64,000 bases of DNA from Rhizophagus irregularis (lineage: Eukaryota > Glomeromycota > Glomeromycetes > Glomerales > Glomeraceae). The stretch spans positions 6,481,001-6,545,000 of the forward strand of contig NC_089429.1 in the NCBI RefSeq assembly GCF_026210795.1, written 5' to 3'. Shown here piece by piece: positions 34,901-46,205 of the stretch (within the stretch, counting starts at the first letter, position 1; each line of letters starts with the position of its first letter). Under the pieces are notes generated by a model, which ran no database searches, had not been told where the DNA came from, and saw only the letters and a program-made list of their open reading frames with translations. A program made the translations under genes and the position numbers.

Positions 34901-37900
34901 TCTTGCCGTGGAGTCAGGCGTTGAATTTATTGAATTTATTGCAGAAGGTAATAATAAAGTTAATGGCGCGTTTATTTACTTTTTCTTTCAAATACAATTA
35001 CGAAATATTGAGATGTAACAAGTGAATAAATCGTTCCGTTTCGAATGATATTTTTATGATCTATTAATAAAATTTTGAAGTTTCGTTCGGCACGTGGCCG
35101 TCGAATAATTTCTTATAAAAAGACTCGAAATTCCTAGCGAATTACAACCAAAATACGCATAATCATAAAAATTCAAATTTTTATTAATATTTCTCATAAT
35201 ATGATCCTTGATTGGGCCTTTAACATAAATGTTAAGCAATTCTCCCTAATTCCCACTACTCAAAATTTTACGTTCATAACTTTTATAAATTCTTTCATTA
35301 TCATAAAGTTATTATACTAAGAAATTTAATGGTTCTTCTTTTTATTAAATCTTCTTTAAACTATCGCGCATACGCTCATGTGACCTAAACTCCCTACTAC
35401 TTATTATTCGGCTCACATAAAACACAGAATGAATATATGCCAGGTATTCTTTCCTGGAAGAATAGGAGAGTTTAAAGATAACTTTAAGTTTAGATCAAAA
35501 AATATTTTAATACCGTATAGCTTCTTCAAATTATGCGGTAATTGACTAAGACATATTTGAGATATTGGAATAGATAGATGTATTATATTATTACTTTTAA
35601 AATTTCCAAATTTTTTTCTTTTGAAAAAAAAAGAACAACTTACTTGTGATACAATCGTATCTGCAGCTAAAATAAATAACTTGTCCATAAAGGAAAAAAA
35701 CCCTCTTTATCTCCTTATTAGCTTTATGATAGATCGAATAAAATTATTCTTCGAGAAGATAGTAATGTATGTTTATACGACAAAATGATTATATATTATA
35801 ATAAATAAATGCAATACAAAATTTAATTACAACGCAAAATTTACGAAAGTGTGAAATAAAAAAAATGCCAAGAGAAAAATCTTATTTGGTATTTAATGAT
35901 AAATTTTATTTATTTATTTAGTAATAAATATAATAAATAATTAATTTAATGAAATCAGTTTGTGCCATAATAATAATTATCCAATAATATGTTCATCTAA
36001 ATATAATCATTATTTGCTTTTAAATATATTAATCACAATCAGGTGCGAATTTTCGTTCCTGTTTTAATTACCTAATTACCTTCTCTTTCAGGACTAGTTA
36101 AATTCATTAAGACAGTATGAAAGAATTATCATGCTCTCTAACGATTGATTATCCAGTCATACGTTTGTATGAATAGAAAAATTAAATTTTTTGGCGCGAA
36201 CTTACTTTCTATTTACATTTACCATTATCGTTATATAGTATTAATCCTTATTCGTATAAGTTATTAAATTTTAATTGTAACGGTTCAATTAGTTTTATAA
36301 AATTTTAATTATTCATTTAACCTTTTAAAACCAATCATATTCATTATAGTATGAACAGAACATAAAATTGCCCAATCGTTCGCGCATCTTAATGAAAATG
36401 ATTCTTCCCTATCCATATATTGATATAGGTGTTGATCGTCTCATAACATAGTACTGTAAACTGCATTTACAGTATCTGTTATTACTTATCAGAAAGTTCA
36501 ATCATCCATCAAAAATAGTACAAATTAAGTTCTAAAATTCTATGTCCTAAAAATTAAAAATGAATAATGATAGTAATACCAATGAAATTATATCCGCTAA
36601 CGCATATTGATATTGATATTGATATTTGATTTTGATTTGATTTATAAAAAATTGAGATATTTGATCTTAATTTGAATTTAAGAATTTAAAATTTAAGCGC
36701 CGATATTGAAATTTATAGTATAATTTTCAAATTTTTTTTAATACTACTAGATAGATCAAGCAAGTATTATTATAACTATTATTGTACTTATTTTTAGTAC
36801 CTTTTTTCCGAATTTATAATTTCAATTTCGTTCAAACTAAACAGAAAAAAGTTAATAATAAAAAGTCTTATTTCAGAACAAAAAAAAATCTCCGTAAAGA
36901 TTAATAATTTTTATTATGATAAATTATTATTGCATAATGTCTTTAAAATTTCATTTTTATAGGCAAAATACCTATTTGTTAATATGCAATAAAAAAATGT
37001 GTTTATGTTGAAAATCATGTGATGATTGTAAATAAGATAACTGAAAATCAGGATAAATGAGACATTATCAGTTATTGAGTCAGTTATTGATTCAAAACTT
37101 AGAACTTTAACTAACTAGTTAAATTCACGTGATGAGATTTTATTGTTGATTGAGCTTCGTTCAACAGACTAACGCGATATATTATAGTTGGGCATATCAC
37201 ACAATCAAAACATGTCACTGCGCTTTTTTTGTTGAACTTCATATATTTAATATATGCAGGTTACGAAGGCACCATAAGGATTAAGGCGTGTTATTTTGGT
37301 TTTCTTTTTCATCTGGACAATCAACATGAGTATGTTGTTTTAAATTTCTTTTCAGGTTTTATTGAAAAATGATTTTTTTTATACGGTATATATTTATTTT
37401 CTAACTGTTTGATTTAATGGTCTTTTTTTCAATTCAGAAATTTTTTTCGCACTCTGGTAGTTTGGTTAGCTAAATGGGGTTTTGTTCCCTACTTATGGCT
37501 GGAAGACAGAATAAAATTTAATGTTTAAGAAAGATAATATTCAAAGAAAAATTTTAGCACCAACATGAAATGATGAATCTACCAGTAACTGAACATAATG
37601 TCAACCTAGAATTTGTATTTACTAACTAGTGGCAAGCAAAGGTTGGGCAAAATGGTTTAAACCTGTTGAAACTTTTCTGTATATTCAAAAAATATTTTTT
37701 TTCATTAACTTTGGACAATAATCGTCAGACTAAGACTAATAAATCATGGTAGTTTGGTGAAGGATCATCTGGATGAAATTTTATTGAAAATTACAATCTG
37801 GTGCTTGTAGAAAAGAGTATATTGGTACAGTTCAACCTATTGATTTGCTGAATGATTGAATTGAATCAAGATTCATGATTGTTGTCAAATTTGTTTGAAC

Positions 37901-38733
37901 GCAGATAATTTAGTAGCAAAATTTCATCAGCCAGCGGTGGCGGTCGATTAAAGTAGTAGTTTAACAAAGCGAGAGATAATCTTTTGGTTAGCGAATTTCT
38001 TATCTCGCATATAACGTATTATCACATAAATTGAACATCAAAGCCACATTAATGATTTAATATGTTTAAACATGAAGAATTGGTAATCAAAAACAACAGT
38101 TTTGTATGAAGATTGTACTCATCACTTCTTTCTTTTGGTTTTCTGGGTTGAGTGGCCAAAAATAGTTTTTCTCTGAAGAAGGAAAAAAGCAGTACAAGTG
38201 CTCTTACGCTAAATTTGGGCCAATCAGTTTTTCGCTTCAAAGTAAGAGGAACATATTATTGCAGAGTAGCATTGATCCAATAACTGGTAATAATGGTAGG
38301 CATTTTTAATTGATTTTTGCTTAGTAATTATCATATTAGAAGAAAGTTATTAATTATTATTTAAATTTAACGTGAATACAGATTTTTAATTATTGATAAA
38401 TAATACCTCACGTACGATAATATTATTTATTATCCGTCTCACATAGTGTATCACTTTTTCTATTTGTCATACAATCAACCTTAAGAGAATATTACCAAAT
38501 TTTTTTGCACCCTCCAAAATCAAATAAACTTAAATAACTCAAAATATCTGAACAGTTTGAACCATAAAATTCAGAAGAAGCGGAAGAGCATATTTTTTCA
38601 ATCCTTTTAAATAAAATTTCAAAACTTTCAAATTATTCGGAAGTCAAAAAATACCTATAGTTTTTACATTAAGAAACAAAGTGGGATAAAGAAGACAAGT
38701 AGGCAATTGCTTTATGATATTTTCCTCCAAACG
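34901..38733. other. Gene-poor AT-rich DNA
   Basis: No gene I can support. Simple ATTGATATTGATATT repeats occur near 36606-36640. A short open stretch near 37450-37530 (TLVVWLAKWGFVPYLWLED) might be a gene relic but has no supporting context. The frames at 35054-35239, 35413-35688 and 38049-38240 have no recognisable domain. Confidence 0.4.
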
Positions 38734-38963
38734 TAGGGATTGGAATCGATTAATCAAAAATCGACAAAACATAGTAAAATCGATTCTCGAGAATCGATTC
38801 TCAGCAATTTTTTACATGTAAGTTATTAAACCTGACTCCAAAGTAATTTTTCATGCCGGCCAAGTGCTGATTATTTTTGCTGAAATTAGAAACTGATTCA
38901 AAGTCAGGTTGGTCGTCTATAAGAAAAATCTTGAAAAGATTCGATTTTCGATTCCAACCCCTA
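38734..38963. mobile_element. hAT-like MITE (about 230 bp)
   Basis: The ends TAGGGATTGGAATCGA and TCGATTCCAACCCCTA form an imperfect inverted repeat of about 16 bp. The flanks CTCCAAACG and CTCCAGCG look like a decayed 8-bp duplication. The middle contains the 22-base perfect palindrome AATCGATTCTCGAGAATCGATT written in two halves at 38778-38799, and an outer pair ACCTGACT/AGTCAGGT. It has no coding capacity. The open frame at 38877-39059 overlaps its right half and is not a gene. Confidence 0.65.
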
Positions 38964-39733
38964 CTCCAGCGACCTGTGAACGAAACTCTAAAAAATATAG
39001 CTATTACTCTCTTAAGTTTGAATGGCAGAGAAAAGTTAGGTCATCTGCCAAATCATTAAAATGTAAATAGAAAGAATGAGATAATCAGTCTCGAATTTAA
39101 AATAAAATAGAAAAATTCTTTGAAAGTAGTTGGAATTTCTTGGTAAAAGGTTTAGAAACATTTTTCAAAAGTTGGAATATAAATGTCTATCTTATGAAAA
39201 TATACTTCAATTCAAAAAAAAACAAGTGGATTTTATGAAAATTTTTTTTGGATTTTTTTTTTTTTTTTTACTAATTTAGAATATGTTGTATCTTTCCCGT
39301 TTTAAATTAAATAACTTGACTCAACCAACAGTCATTTATTATTTGCATCAAATAATAGAGAAGATTTTACTATGGAATAAATATGATCAATTAATTGATC
39401 TTTTTTTTATTGTAAGCTACTACCTATTAAAAGGATGCTTCCTTTTTTTCACACCTTAGTACATCTCAGAAAAACTTTTATTTGCAAAACTAAATTTCAT
39501 TTCAAATCAGAAGAAAATGATACCAAAAAATTCTGGTATTTATTAATTTTATAACTCATATTTTGTTGTAAAAGCAAAAAAATTTTTTTTTTTATTATGA
39601 TTTTTATAGTGTTAGTACTATAATAATAATTGATCATTTTCTCATGAATCCAAAGGGGAATAAGTTCTTCTTTAACAATTTTCTAATTATAATAGGAGAT
39701 TTATTTTCGAATATATTCTAGATAGTTTTCTTA

Positions 39734-40105
39734 AATAGGATGAAAAGGGTTCCTTTTAGTTAGATTTATTCTTTATAATTTTTCTAATTGTAGTAGGAGA
39801 GTGGTATTTCTTTAACGATTTTTCTAAATATTTCTGCTATAACTGTTTTTCTGGCAGTCATTACAGTATAGGTAAAGCATTAAGTGATGATTTCCATCTG
39901 ATAGGATACCTTGAATTATTCTAAATAATTTTTTTAATTTTTTTAAATATGATGAAAAGGGTTTCTTTTAGTTAGATTTATTTTTTATAATTTTTTTAAT
40001 TGTAGTGGAAGAGTGGTATTTTTTAACAATTTTTCTAAATATTTCTGCTATAACTGTTTCTAATCCTAACAGTCATTATAGTATAGGTAAAGCATTAAGA
40101 TCCAA
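39734..40105. repeat. Imperfect direct repeat, period about 215 bp
   Basis: Two copies (39734-39890 and about 39950-40103) share GATGAAAAGGGTT, TTTTAGTTAGATTTATT, AATTGTAGT, GAGAGTGGTATTT-like and CTGCTATAACTGTTT, ending in TATAGGTAAAGCATTAAG. Weaker echoes (GGATGATTTCTTAACAACA, AAAGAGTTCTTTAATTAATT) continue to about 40310, so this may be a decayed tandem array. Confidence 0.65.
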
Positions 40106-40310
40106 TTGATTCACCAATTATACATATTTTATTTAAATTTAGCCTTTTTTTATTATTTACAAAAAATAGAAATATTTTAATGGACTATTCTAAATAATTT
40201 TTTTAATATACTGGAAGGATGATTTCTTAACAACATTTCTAAATGTGATGGAAAAGAGTTCTTTAATTAATTTATTCTTTAATATATCAAAAGGATTTTC
40301 TTAATAATTT

Positions 40311-41059
40311 TTCTAAAATTACTATCTTCATTATTTTTGGTAAAAAAATACAATACATCAAGCTAGATTGTTCAATGAGGTTTAGATCAGAAATTAGTCT
40401 GATGAAAAAAAGTTTCTTTAAAATTGGATGGAGGATTTTTTTCATTTATTATACATCATCAAAACAAATATTCATGTAAAGACATCTATGTACTAAGTTA
40501 TTTTATTTGTTTTTTTTTAAAAAAAATTAAGAATATATATTTATAAAAAATAAATACAATTATTTTGATCTCATATATTTGGTTTTGATTTTCCATCAAA
40601 TTAGTCTAAATATCCCATTACTATTATTTGATTTATTTAGAATAGTAACTAATACAACAAATAAATGAAACTTTTAAAAAATAATCTGATCAAATTACTA
40701 TACTTTTCATAAATAAAGCGCATCATCCCATTTTAAAATGTCAAATAGTATCTTGTGATATATTTAATTACTCTGATTTCTCTCTGGAACGTATGAAGGT
40801 CACGTAAGTATTGTCATGACATGTTAAAAAACATAAAATAACATAAAGAAATAATTTATGAAAGTATTCATTAAACAATCAAGAGTTGAAACTTGCCTTC
40901 TCAAATTTCCAGTCCCAACATTTTCAACGTCACAATGATTTTACGCTAAATTTTATATGCACTGCATTTTATTATCATAAATTAATGAAACATTAAAATT
41001 CTGAATAGTTGTTTGTTGGAATCGAACCAACTGGAACAAGTGTTCCAAACCATTAACAA
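40311..41059. other. Gene-free AT-rich DNA
   Basis: No gene. T9A8 lies at 40510-40526. A tRNA-like T-arm at 41012-41055 is discussed among rejected items. Confidence 0.45.
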
Positions 41060-41700
41060 CAATTATTATATAGAAATTTACACCTATCGCCTAAAAACGA
41101 TGACCAAAACCTATCGCTATGGTAAGAAAAAGGAAGTATTAATAAAATGTTTCTAAAAAAAAACAAAGTTTCAGTCCGTTTAAAACTTACATTCTGCTAT
41201 CCAGAGAATCAAAGACCAGACCAAAAATAAGGAAATGTTAGAAAATGATTCTAACAAAAGAGAAAGTTCCAAAATAATCGAAACTTACACTTATCACCCA
41301 ATGAATGAAACCAGAACCTACAAAAGGGAAAAGATACTAATAAGACGTTTTTTAATAAAGAAAGCAAAAAGTTTTTAAAAGTTTGAAACTTATTATATCT
41401 AAAATGAGAAAGAAAATGTTAATAAAATGTTCTTAATCAAAGAAAAAATAATTTAGTTTCATTTTGAAACTTAATACCAACTAAACTTAATACCAACTGG
41501 CAAATAATAATCAAAGCTCCAAATCCACAAAACATAAAAAGAAACATCAGTATGTTTCTTAAAGCTAATAGTGAACTCTATTTCCAAAAAAAAATTACCG
41601 TTATTCGAAAACCTGAACACACGTGAAAGTACCTTTCAAAGAAACCAACACCTGCAAAAAATAAAACAAATGAAATGTTAGTACGTTCCTTATAGGTATT
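41060..41700 (-). repeat. Degenerate array of intron/exon-like units
   Basis: Read on the minus strand, five or six units of roughly 100-125 bp follow one another. Each has AGAAACATTTTATTAAYA-like sequence, a pyrimidine-rich tract ending in TAG or CAG (acceptor-like), about 30-45 nt of less AT-rich sequence of the form GGTTTTGGT/GGTTCTGGTTTC, then GTGTAAGTTTC or GTAAATTTC (donor-like). Examples are the segments around 41120-41080, 41220-41185 and 41325-41285. A related unit lies at about 46365-46280. It may be a tandem exon-intron duplication in a decayed gene, or repeated intron-like elements. Confidence 0.5.
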
Positions 41701-41814
41701 ATGTAAATGGTCCCTTCCTATTTAAATATATGATAAAAATGTAATTTAAGATTTTACCAAAGTTACTGCACATGTACAACGTAGCAGATCATAACATTTG
41801 TAACGATCCCCCAT

Positions 41815-42345
41815 ATGTACTCTCCGGACTTACTTTGTCCGTTTTGCCATACTGCTCCGGAAGATATAAATCACGTGTGAATCTGTCCATTCCTTCCATT
41901 GGTACAGAATTCTTCGGTTCTCAGGAAGAAACTTGCCATTGCCGTTAAAAATGCAACGCCTCTCCCACTCCACTGGACACATTTGATTCTTTTTCTTGTT
42001 GGTCCACGAACTCCTCTCTTATCCCTAACGCTTTTGACTTACTCAGAGGATTTTTCCCGATGGATCTGATCGACATATTTTCTCAAGTCATGCGCGAATA
42101 ATTGCATCTTCAGTGCCGTCTTCAAGCTTCAAGCTAATTCCATTAACGCGAACGATGTAATAATTTCTCCCATTGGACTTCTCTCCTGCAAAAATAAAAG
42201 ATGACGCCGACCTCCTCAATCGATTTTCCAAACCCGACTCCCTCCTCCACCTCTGGCAATAAATTCTTTCCTTCTTTTCGGCAGAATTTCCCGTTGCTTC
42301 CAAAAATTCGGACTTGGACGCTTCGTGCTCTTTCCTTGGTTGGAT
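41815..42345 (+). mobile_element. LINE 3' end with zinc-knuckle motif (decayed)
   Basis: The plus-strand sequence reads CPFCHTAPEDINHV, a stop, then ICPFLP, the Cys-x2-Cys...His...Cys pattern found after the RNase H/RT region of fungal LINE ORF2 proteins. Further on, FLLVHELLSYP and SSVPSSSFKLI continue a LINE-type C-terminus with in-frame stops. Only the 3' end is present; no reverse transcriptase precedes it. It is oriented opposite to the LINE fragments at 42424-44780. Confidence 0.55.
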
Positions 42346-42423
42346 CGCCGGACTGTTGGGTCTTATGATTTATTTCATTAGTAATTTTATTAAGAAATGT
42401 TATCTTTTAATGCATTAATATTA

Positions 42424-42802
42424 TTATCGTATTAGAGAATCAGTAATTAACATACCAACCAAATCGATTGACATCGTTGCGGAAAGAAGCTCTCGGGTGA
42501 TCGTAAAGAGTGAAATTTCCAGCAATAAGCCGGAAAACAAATGGGCTTGAGATGTATATCGCCGGAATCTATCCAAAAGGAAGAAGTTACAGAAATAAAG
42601 TTGTTCAAACTGATCGTTCAGGAAGTGACGGAGATTCACATCAATGATGCGATCATCATAAAAGGCCAAAGTGGAGAGAGAAGTACATTTAGATAACTCA
42701 AAGTCCAGGTGAGAAGATGATTCACCATGCGTCTCGGCAAGGAAATCTACACGATTGTTGAGACTTGAGAGCGTCATCTGAGTGGGTTGAAACCTTCTTG
42801 AA
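42424..42802 (-). mobile_element. Probable LINE endonuclease fragment fused to cox1 insert
   Basis: The last two-thirds of an open minus-strand frame, immediately after the cox1-like part, reads [20 protein letters not shown], then [20 protein letters not shown]. The VDFLAETHG phrase resembles the strand-plus-Glu motif of LINE endonucleases (LDILTITE type), and [10 protein letters not shown] resembles the following strand. The assignment is tentative. The frame runs directly on from the cox1 segment, suggesting a junction of two insertions near 42802. Confidence 0.35.
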
Positions 42803-43140
42803 TTGAAAGGAAAAATAGAAACTAGTGAAATTACAGAACCAAATGAAGCAACCATATTCCAACCTGCAAAGGCATCTGGATAATCTGAAATACGTCTAGG
42901 CATTCTCGCTAAGACCAATGAGTGCATAGGCATAAAAGTTAACTTAACTCCTATGAAGAAAGTCCAGAAATGTATTTTACCTAAAAGTTCGTTGTAAGAT
43001 TTACCTATTATTTTGTGGAAATGGGCAACTACATAAGTATCATGCATTGCTATTTCAAGAGATGCGTTGGCTAAGCTTATACCCGAAAGACTCACAATGG
43101 TAAACAGAAAAATGAAACCAGTAGCTAACCAAGAAAAGAT
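42803..43140 (-). pseudogene. cox1: Nuclear mitochondrial insertion: cox1 fragment
   Basis: The minus-strand translation reads [75 protein letters not shown] and [11 protein letters not shown], unmistakably the C-terminal third of cytochrome c oxidase subunit I with its conserved [10 protein letters not shown] metal-site region and [10 protein letters not shown] motif. Compared with the usual cox1 order, the loop between SWLAT and GFIFLFT and the helix between VVAHFH and LGKIHFW are missing, and the C-terminus is cut after SIFPF. Real cox1 is mitochondrial, and these deletions plus flanking nuclear repeats show a transferred, dead copy. The shared exon edge with the LAGLIDADG fragment upstream suggests that intron-bearing mitochondrial DNA, not cDNA, was the source. 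Confidence 0.85.
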
Positions 43141-43365
43141 TTTAATCCCTGTTTGAATAAGCTCGTGTCAATTAAATTCGTTTCCATGAGAATTTTTCCT
43201 GGCCAATTTTCTTAAAGTGACGAGTCGAAGCAGTTCCTCCATTGGACTATATTTTCATCCCTAGCAAAGCAGCAGTAAAGCAATTTCTTTTTTAGTCTCT
43301 GAGGTTTTCCTGGAGTTTAGAATTTTAGCTAATCCATCCATAGTCAAGTGTTCTTTTCGCTCCAT

Positions 43366-43520
43366 TTAATATAATAGATAATTATCAGAACTGATATCAT
43401 CTATATGGAAAGCTATTTCAATTCTTCTTTCTCCAATATTTTCGTCACCCTTAATTAAACCCGCTAAATAATAACCAAATTCTTCTTCAGTTTGCTTGTT
43501 CCACAAGTAGTTGCCCTATG
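43366..43520 (-). pseudogene. LAGLIDADG homing endonuclease fragment (mtDNA intron)
   Basis: The minus-strand sequence reads WNKQTEEEFGYYLAGLIKGD followed by ENIGERRIEIAFHIDDISS, then a stop. YLAGLIxGDxxIG is the first LAGLIDADG helix with its acidic metal ligand, and the IEIAFHIDD strand is the usual continuation in group I intron endonucleases of fungal mitochondrial cox1. A following frame (LAKILNSRK) may continue it. It lies about 230 bp upstream of the cox1 exon in the same orientation, as expected for an intron-encoded enzyme, so both were probably transferred together. It is truncated and cannot encode a working nuclease. Confidence 0.75.
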
Positions 43521-43849
43521 TAGTAAGCCTTCAATGGTCACTAATAAAGAGGTTTTTTGAAATAAGGGTATTATCAAAGTCGAATATAACTTCAGCATTG
43601 TCACTAGTTGAAAATACTAAAGAGTTACCTGCTGATTGCTCCTCAAATCCGATCAGTTTCTTATCTTTTAATAACGTCGCGACTATTTTCCCTAAAGCAA
43701 ATGGATGAAAAGTTACATATTAGACTGGGTGGACTTTGAATATTAAGAAAGTTTCCAGCAACTAGCCAAATAATAATTAGAAATGCAACTCTAACGACAC
43801 ACTTAAGGTATCGACATCAAGCCCAACAGCATAAAGATGATGCAAATAG
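43521..43849. other. Junction region, mitochondrial insert to LINE
   Basis: The minus strand is partly open (IGFEEQSAGNSLVFSTSDN), perhaps more intron-endonuclease sequence or unrelated. I cannot place the exact end of the mitochondrial insertion here. Confidence 0.3.
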
Positions 43850-44780
43850 TTTAAACTAAATGTGGGTGTTCTAACAGGACGAATAATCCAATGCGTGAGA
43901 ACCGCTTCGTCGGTAGGAGATTGTAAATAATTCGTCCAAAGATAATGGAGTTTCTATCCATAATATCAGAAAGAGTTGAGACCCATGTCGTGTTAGTAGT
44001 TTTGCCCATGTCAGGAACAGAGGGAGCAGAGAACGGAAGATATTCGTAACTACAGCGCAGTTTAAGCGAGTTCGGGGATGGGCATACAATAGGATTGTAG
44101 AGCGGGATACCAATTTGGTATACCACCTTTGAGATTGACTAAACGTAATCTGCGAAGGTCCGCCCATGAAAGTAAGTACATTCCTTCATCCGATGCTAGT
44201 TGTGAGAGAAAGTAGATATGATGCTTGGATAGCGAAAAAATATGGTTGCTAAACTCCGGGAGTATGGATCAAAGTGGAAATTGTCCTTTTAAGGTAGGAA
44301 AGGATGATCGGTCGGGAGGTTGAAAAGGAATATTCCGGTCTTTCGCATCTGGTAGGCATTGGAAGAACCAATCATTAGTGAATCTTTTTTTTGGAGAGCA
44401 TGGTGAGAAATCTGGAAGGGTTCGCGGATCCATCCCAATGGCCATAAAATTACGGAGCAAAAGAGACGGATGCGAGCAAAGTGTGAGGAAAGATGATGAT
44501 TGATCATGTTATAGAACGAGACAAGGCGTTTCTTTTGTAAAGAACTAGAAAGGTCTTTGAGTCCATAAAACCCAGAACTGTACAGGACAACTGAAAGATA
44601 GGGTAATCCATTTTTTTATTTTTGAATAGTCGTCTGAAAGAGCCGAGGAAATGTAGGTGAGCTGAGCACGATATTCCACTCGCGGAAGAAGAACCGCGTT
44701 CTGTAAATACACCAATTGTTGCGCGTAAGGCGTTTAAACTTGAGAGTCTGTACAAACAAGTCGTATTCCGCTTTTAGTTG
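43850..44780 (-). mobile_element. LINE ORF2 middle fragment (decayed)
   Basis: Overlapping minus-strand frames read DRNIPFQPPDRSSFPTLKGQ, MINHHLSSHFARIRL, LRCSYEYLPFSAPSVPDMGK and DRNSIIFGRIIYNLLPTKRF. I recognise this order as the stretch between reverse transcriptase and RNase H of a Rhizophagus LINE ORF2 (memory-based). Several frame changes and stops break it. It abuts the Argonaute remnant on its 5' side, apparently truncating that gene, and the mitochondrial insert on its 3' side. Confidence 0.5.
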
Positions 44781-44898
44781 CGAGTGAACAAAGATGGGCG
44801 AGTATTGGAGATTAAATCAGACAGCTAGGAATCTATGGAGGAATTAAGTTTTTCCGAACGGAAGAAATGTTATAAATTTATATAAATTTAATTACTTA

Positions 44899-46205
44899 CA
44901 AAAATCGAATTCAAATGGATGTGTAATATCCTCTTTAGCAACGGTACCGGGAAGACAATTTCCTGATACTATCGCTAAAATTTGCTTTTCCATTGGGAAA
45001 AAATGTGTGATGCCTCTTCTGTACCATGTCAAACGTAATAGTGGGTCTATAATTAGCTTTGAGAGCGTAGAATTGGTCAAATAAATTAACGCGTGAATAA
45101 ATCTAGGAATGATATAAAATAAATACCTCAATTCATTCTTTAACATACGCCCCCGTATGATGTTAAGATTTCGCATTACTATCCACCATCTTCAAATCAT
45201 GTTTGGCCACTGTATGTTTAAACAAACTCCGTCTCATTAAATAAAATATTCTTCTGGTTTAAACCCATAAGTCCGATAAAATGTTTTAACAATCTTAGAC
45301 CGCCAGATCTACTATTTTTTTCGTGACGCCTGGTTTGAACTCTAATTGTTGCTGCATAACGTGATGGAATGCATTTATTGTTACTTGGTGAATCAATATG
45401 CAATTCATTAGTGCAAGTAAAATACTTACCTACTGAACCACCAACTACACGTTCACACGTTCACATGCAATAAGACCATTATCAACAATATCAGATGATG
45501 ATGAATGCCTTTTCCTTCACTTGTAATCGATATGCTTTATAAGCAGCAGCATCTGACTTGTTTAATTTTCTCAATAATTCAATTTCCAAACACCGAAGCA
45601 ATTGTCGCTACAAATTAAAAATTTCAATCAAATTTAATATATATGTATATATAAAACCACAAAGGGCAGCATAAGATGGACTTCTGTTATCTCCTGAAGA
45701 GATGCGAGAAACATAAATATATAAAAAATATTTTGTGTGAAAAAAAAAACCATAGTTTACCAGATGTGGAATGAGATACGTCTGCACCTATCAAAATTGT
45801 GGGCGATCATCTAAAACATAATATGCTAAGGAATCAGGAATGAGGGGTGAATTCATTTCTCCAAGTTTAACGTTTATATTCGTACAATATTATTTTCTCA
45901 GGTCTTCCATGTAACCAAGGGTAACATCAGTTGCTAATCATTTATCCCGCAAATTCCATACTCCATCTTTCGGCTCAATTGTTGGTGTGGGAAGAATCCT
46001 AGCGTTCACCTGTAAGATAAATTTCGAGTTATTAAAGATCTAATTGTTATCAAAGTATAATTTACTTTTTCATAATTTAAACCCACCCAGCCATATCATT
46101 TGATATACTCATTCCGGTATTCATTACCTTGATAATTTAATATATTGAGACCATCATGGATCTTATTTACCATTTCATTTGTTTATCTTCCAGTCAATTT
46201 TTGCA
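44899..46205 (-). pseudogene. Argonaute (AGO) gene remnant, multi-exon
   Basis: Minus-strand exons in order: (a) about 46205-46088, KLTGR, stop, TNEMVNKIHDGLNILNYQGNEY (linker 2); (b) 46009-45905, VNARILPTPTIEPKDGVWNL then RDK (linker 2 to MID); (c) about 45886-45761, NINVKLGEMNSPLIPDSLAY, then after a frame change TILIGADVSHSTSG ending at a GTAAAC donor (GADVSH holds the first catalytic Asp of the PIWI RNase H fold); (d) around 45430-45220, SRYAATIRVQTRRHE (PIWI); (e) about 45100-44899, THFFPMEKQ, GNCLPGTV and ITHPFEFDF, ending at a GTAAGT donor. These are hallmark Argonaute blocks in correct order. Argonautes bind small RNAs for silencing. This copy has stops, a frameshift and missing MID and C-terminal PIWI sequence (the last catalytic His region), and a LINE lies immediately downstream. 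Confidence 0.8.

Noticed and set aside
41012-41055. tRNA-like 3' half on the minus strand (T-arm GGTTCGATTCC with a GTTGG/CCAAC stem)
   Set aside because: The T-arm and a long variable-arm-like hairpin are present, but no D-arm, anticodon stem or acceptor partner is found upstream.
44269-44507. Two overlapping minus-strand frames of 63 and 72 codons as separate genes
   Set aside because: They are frame-shifted pieces of a single LINE fragment.
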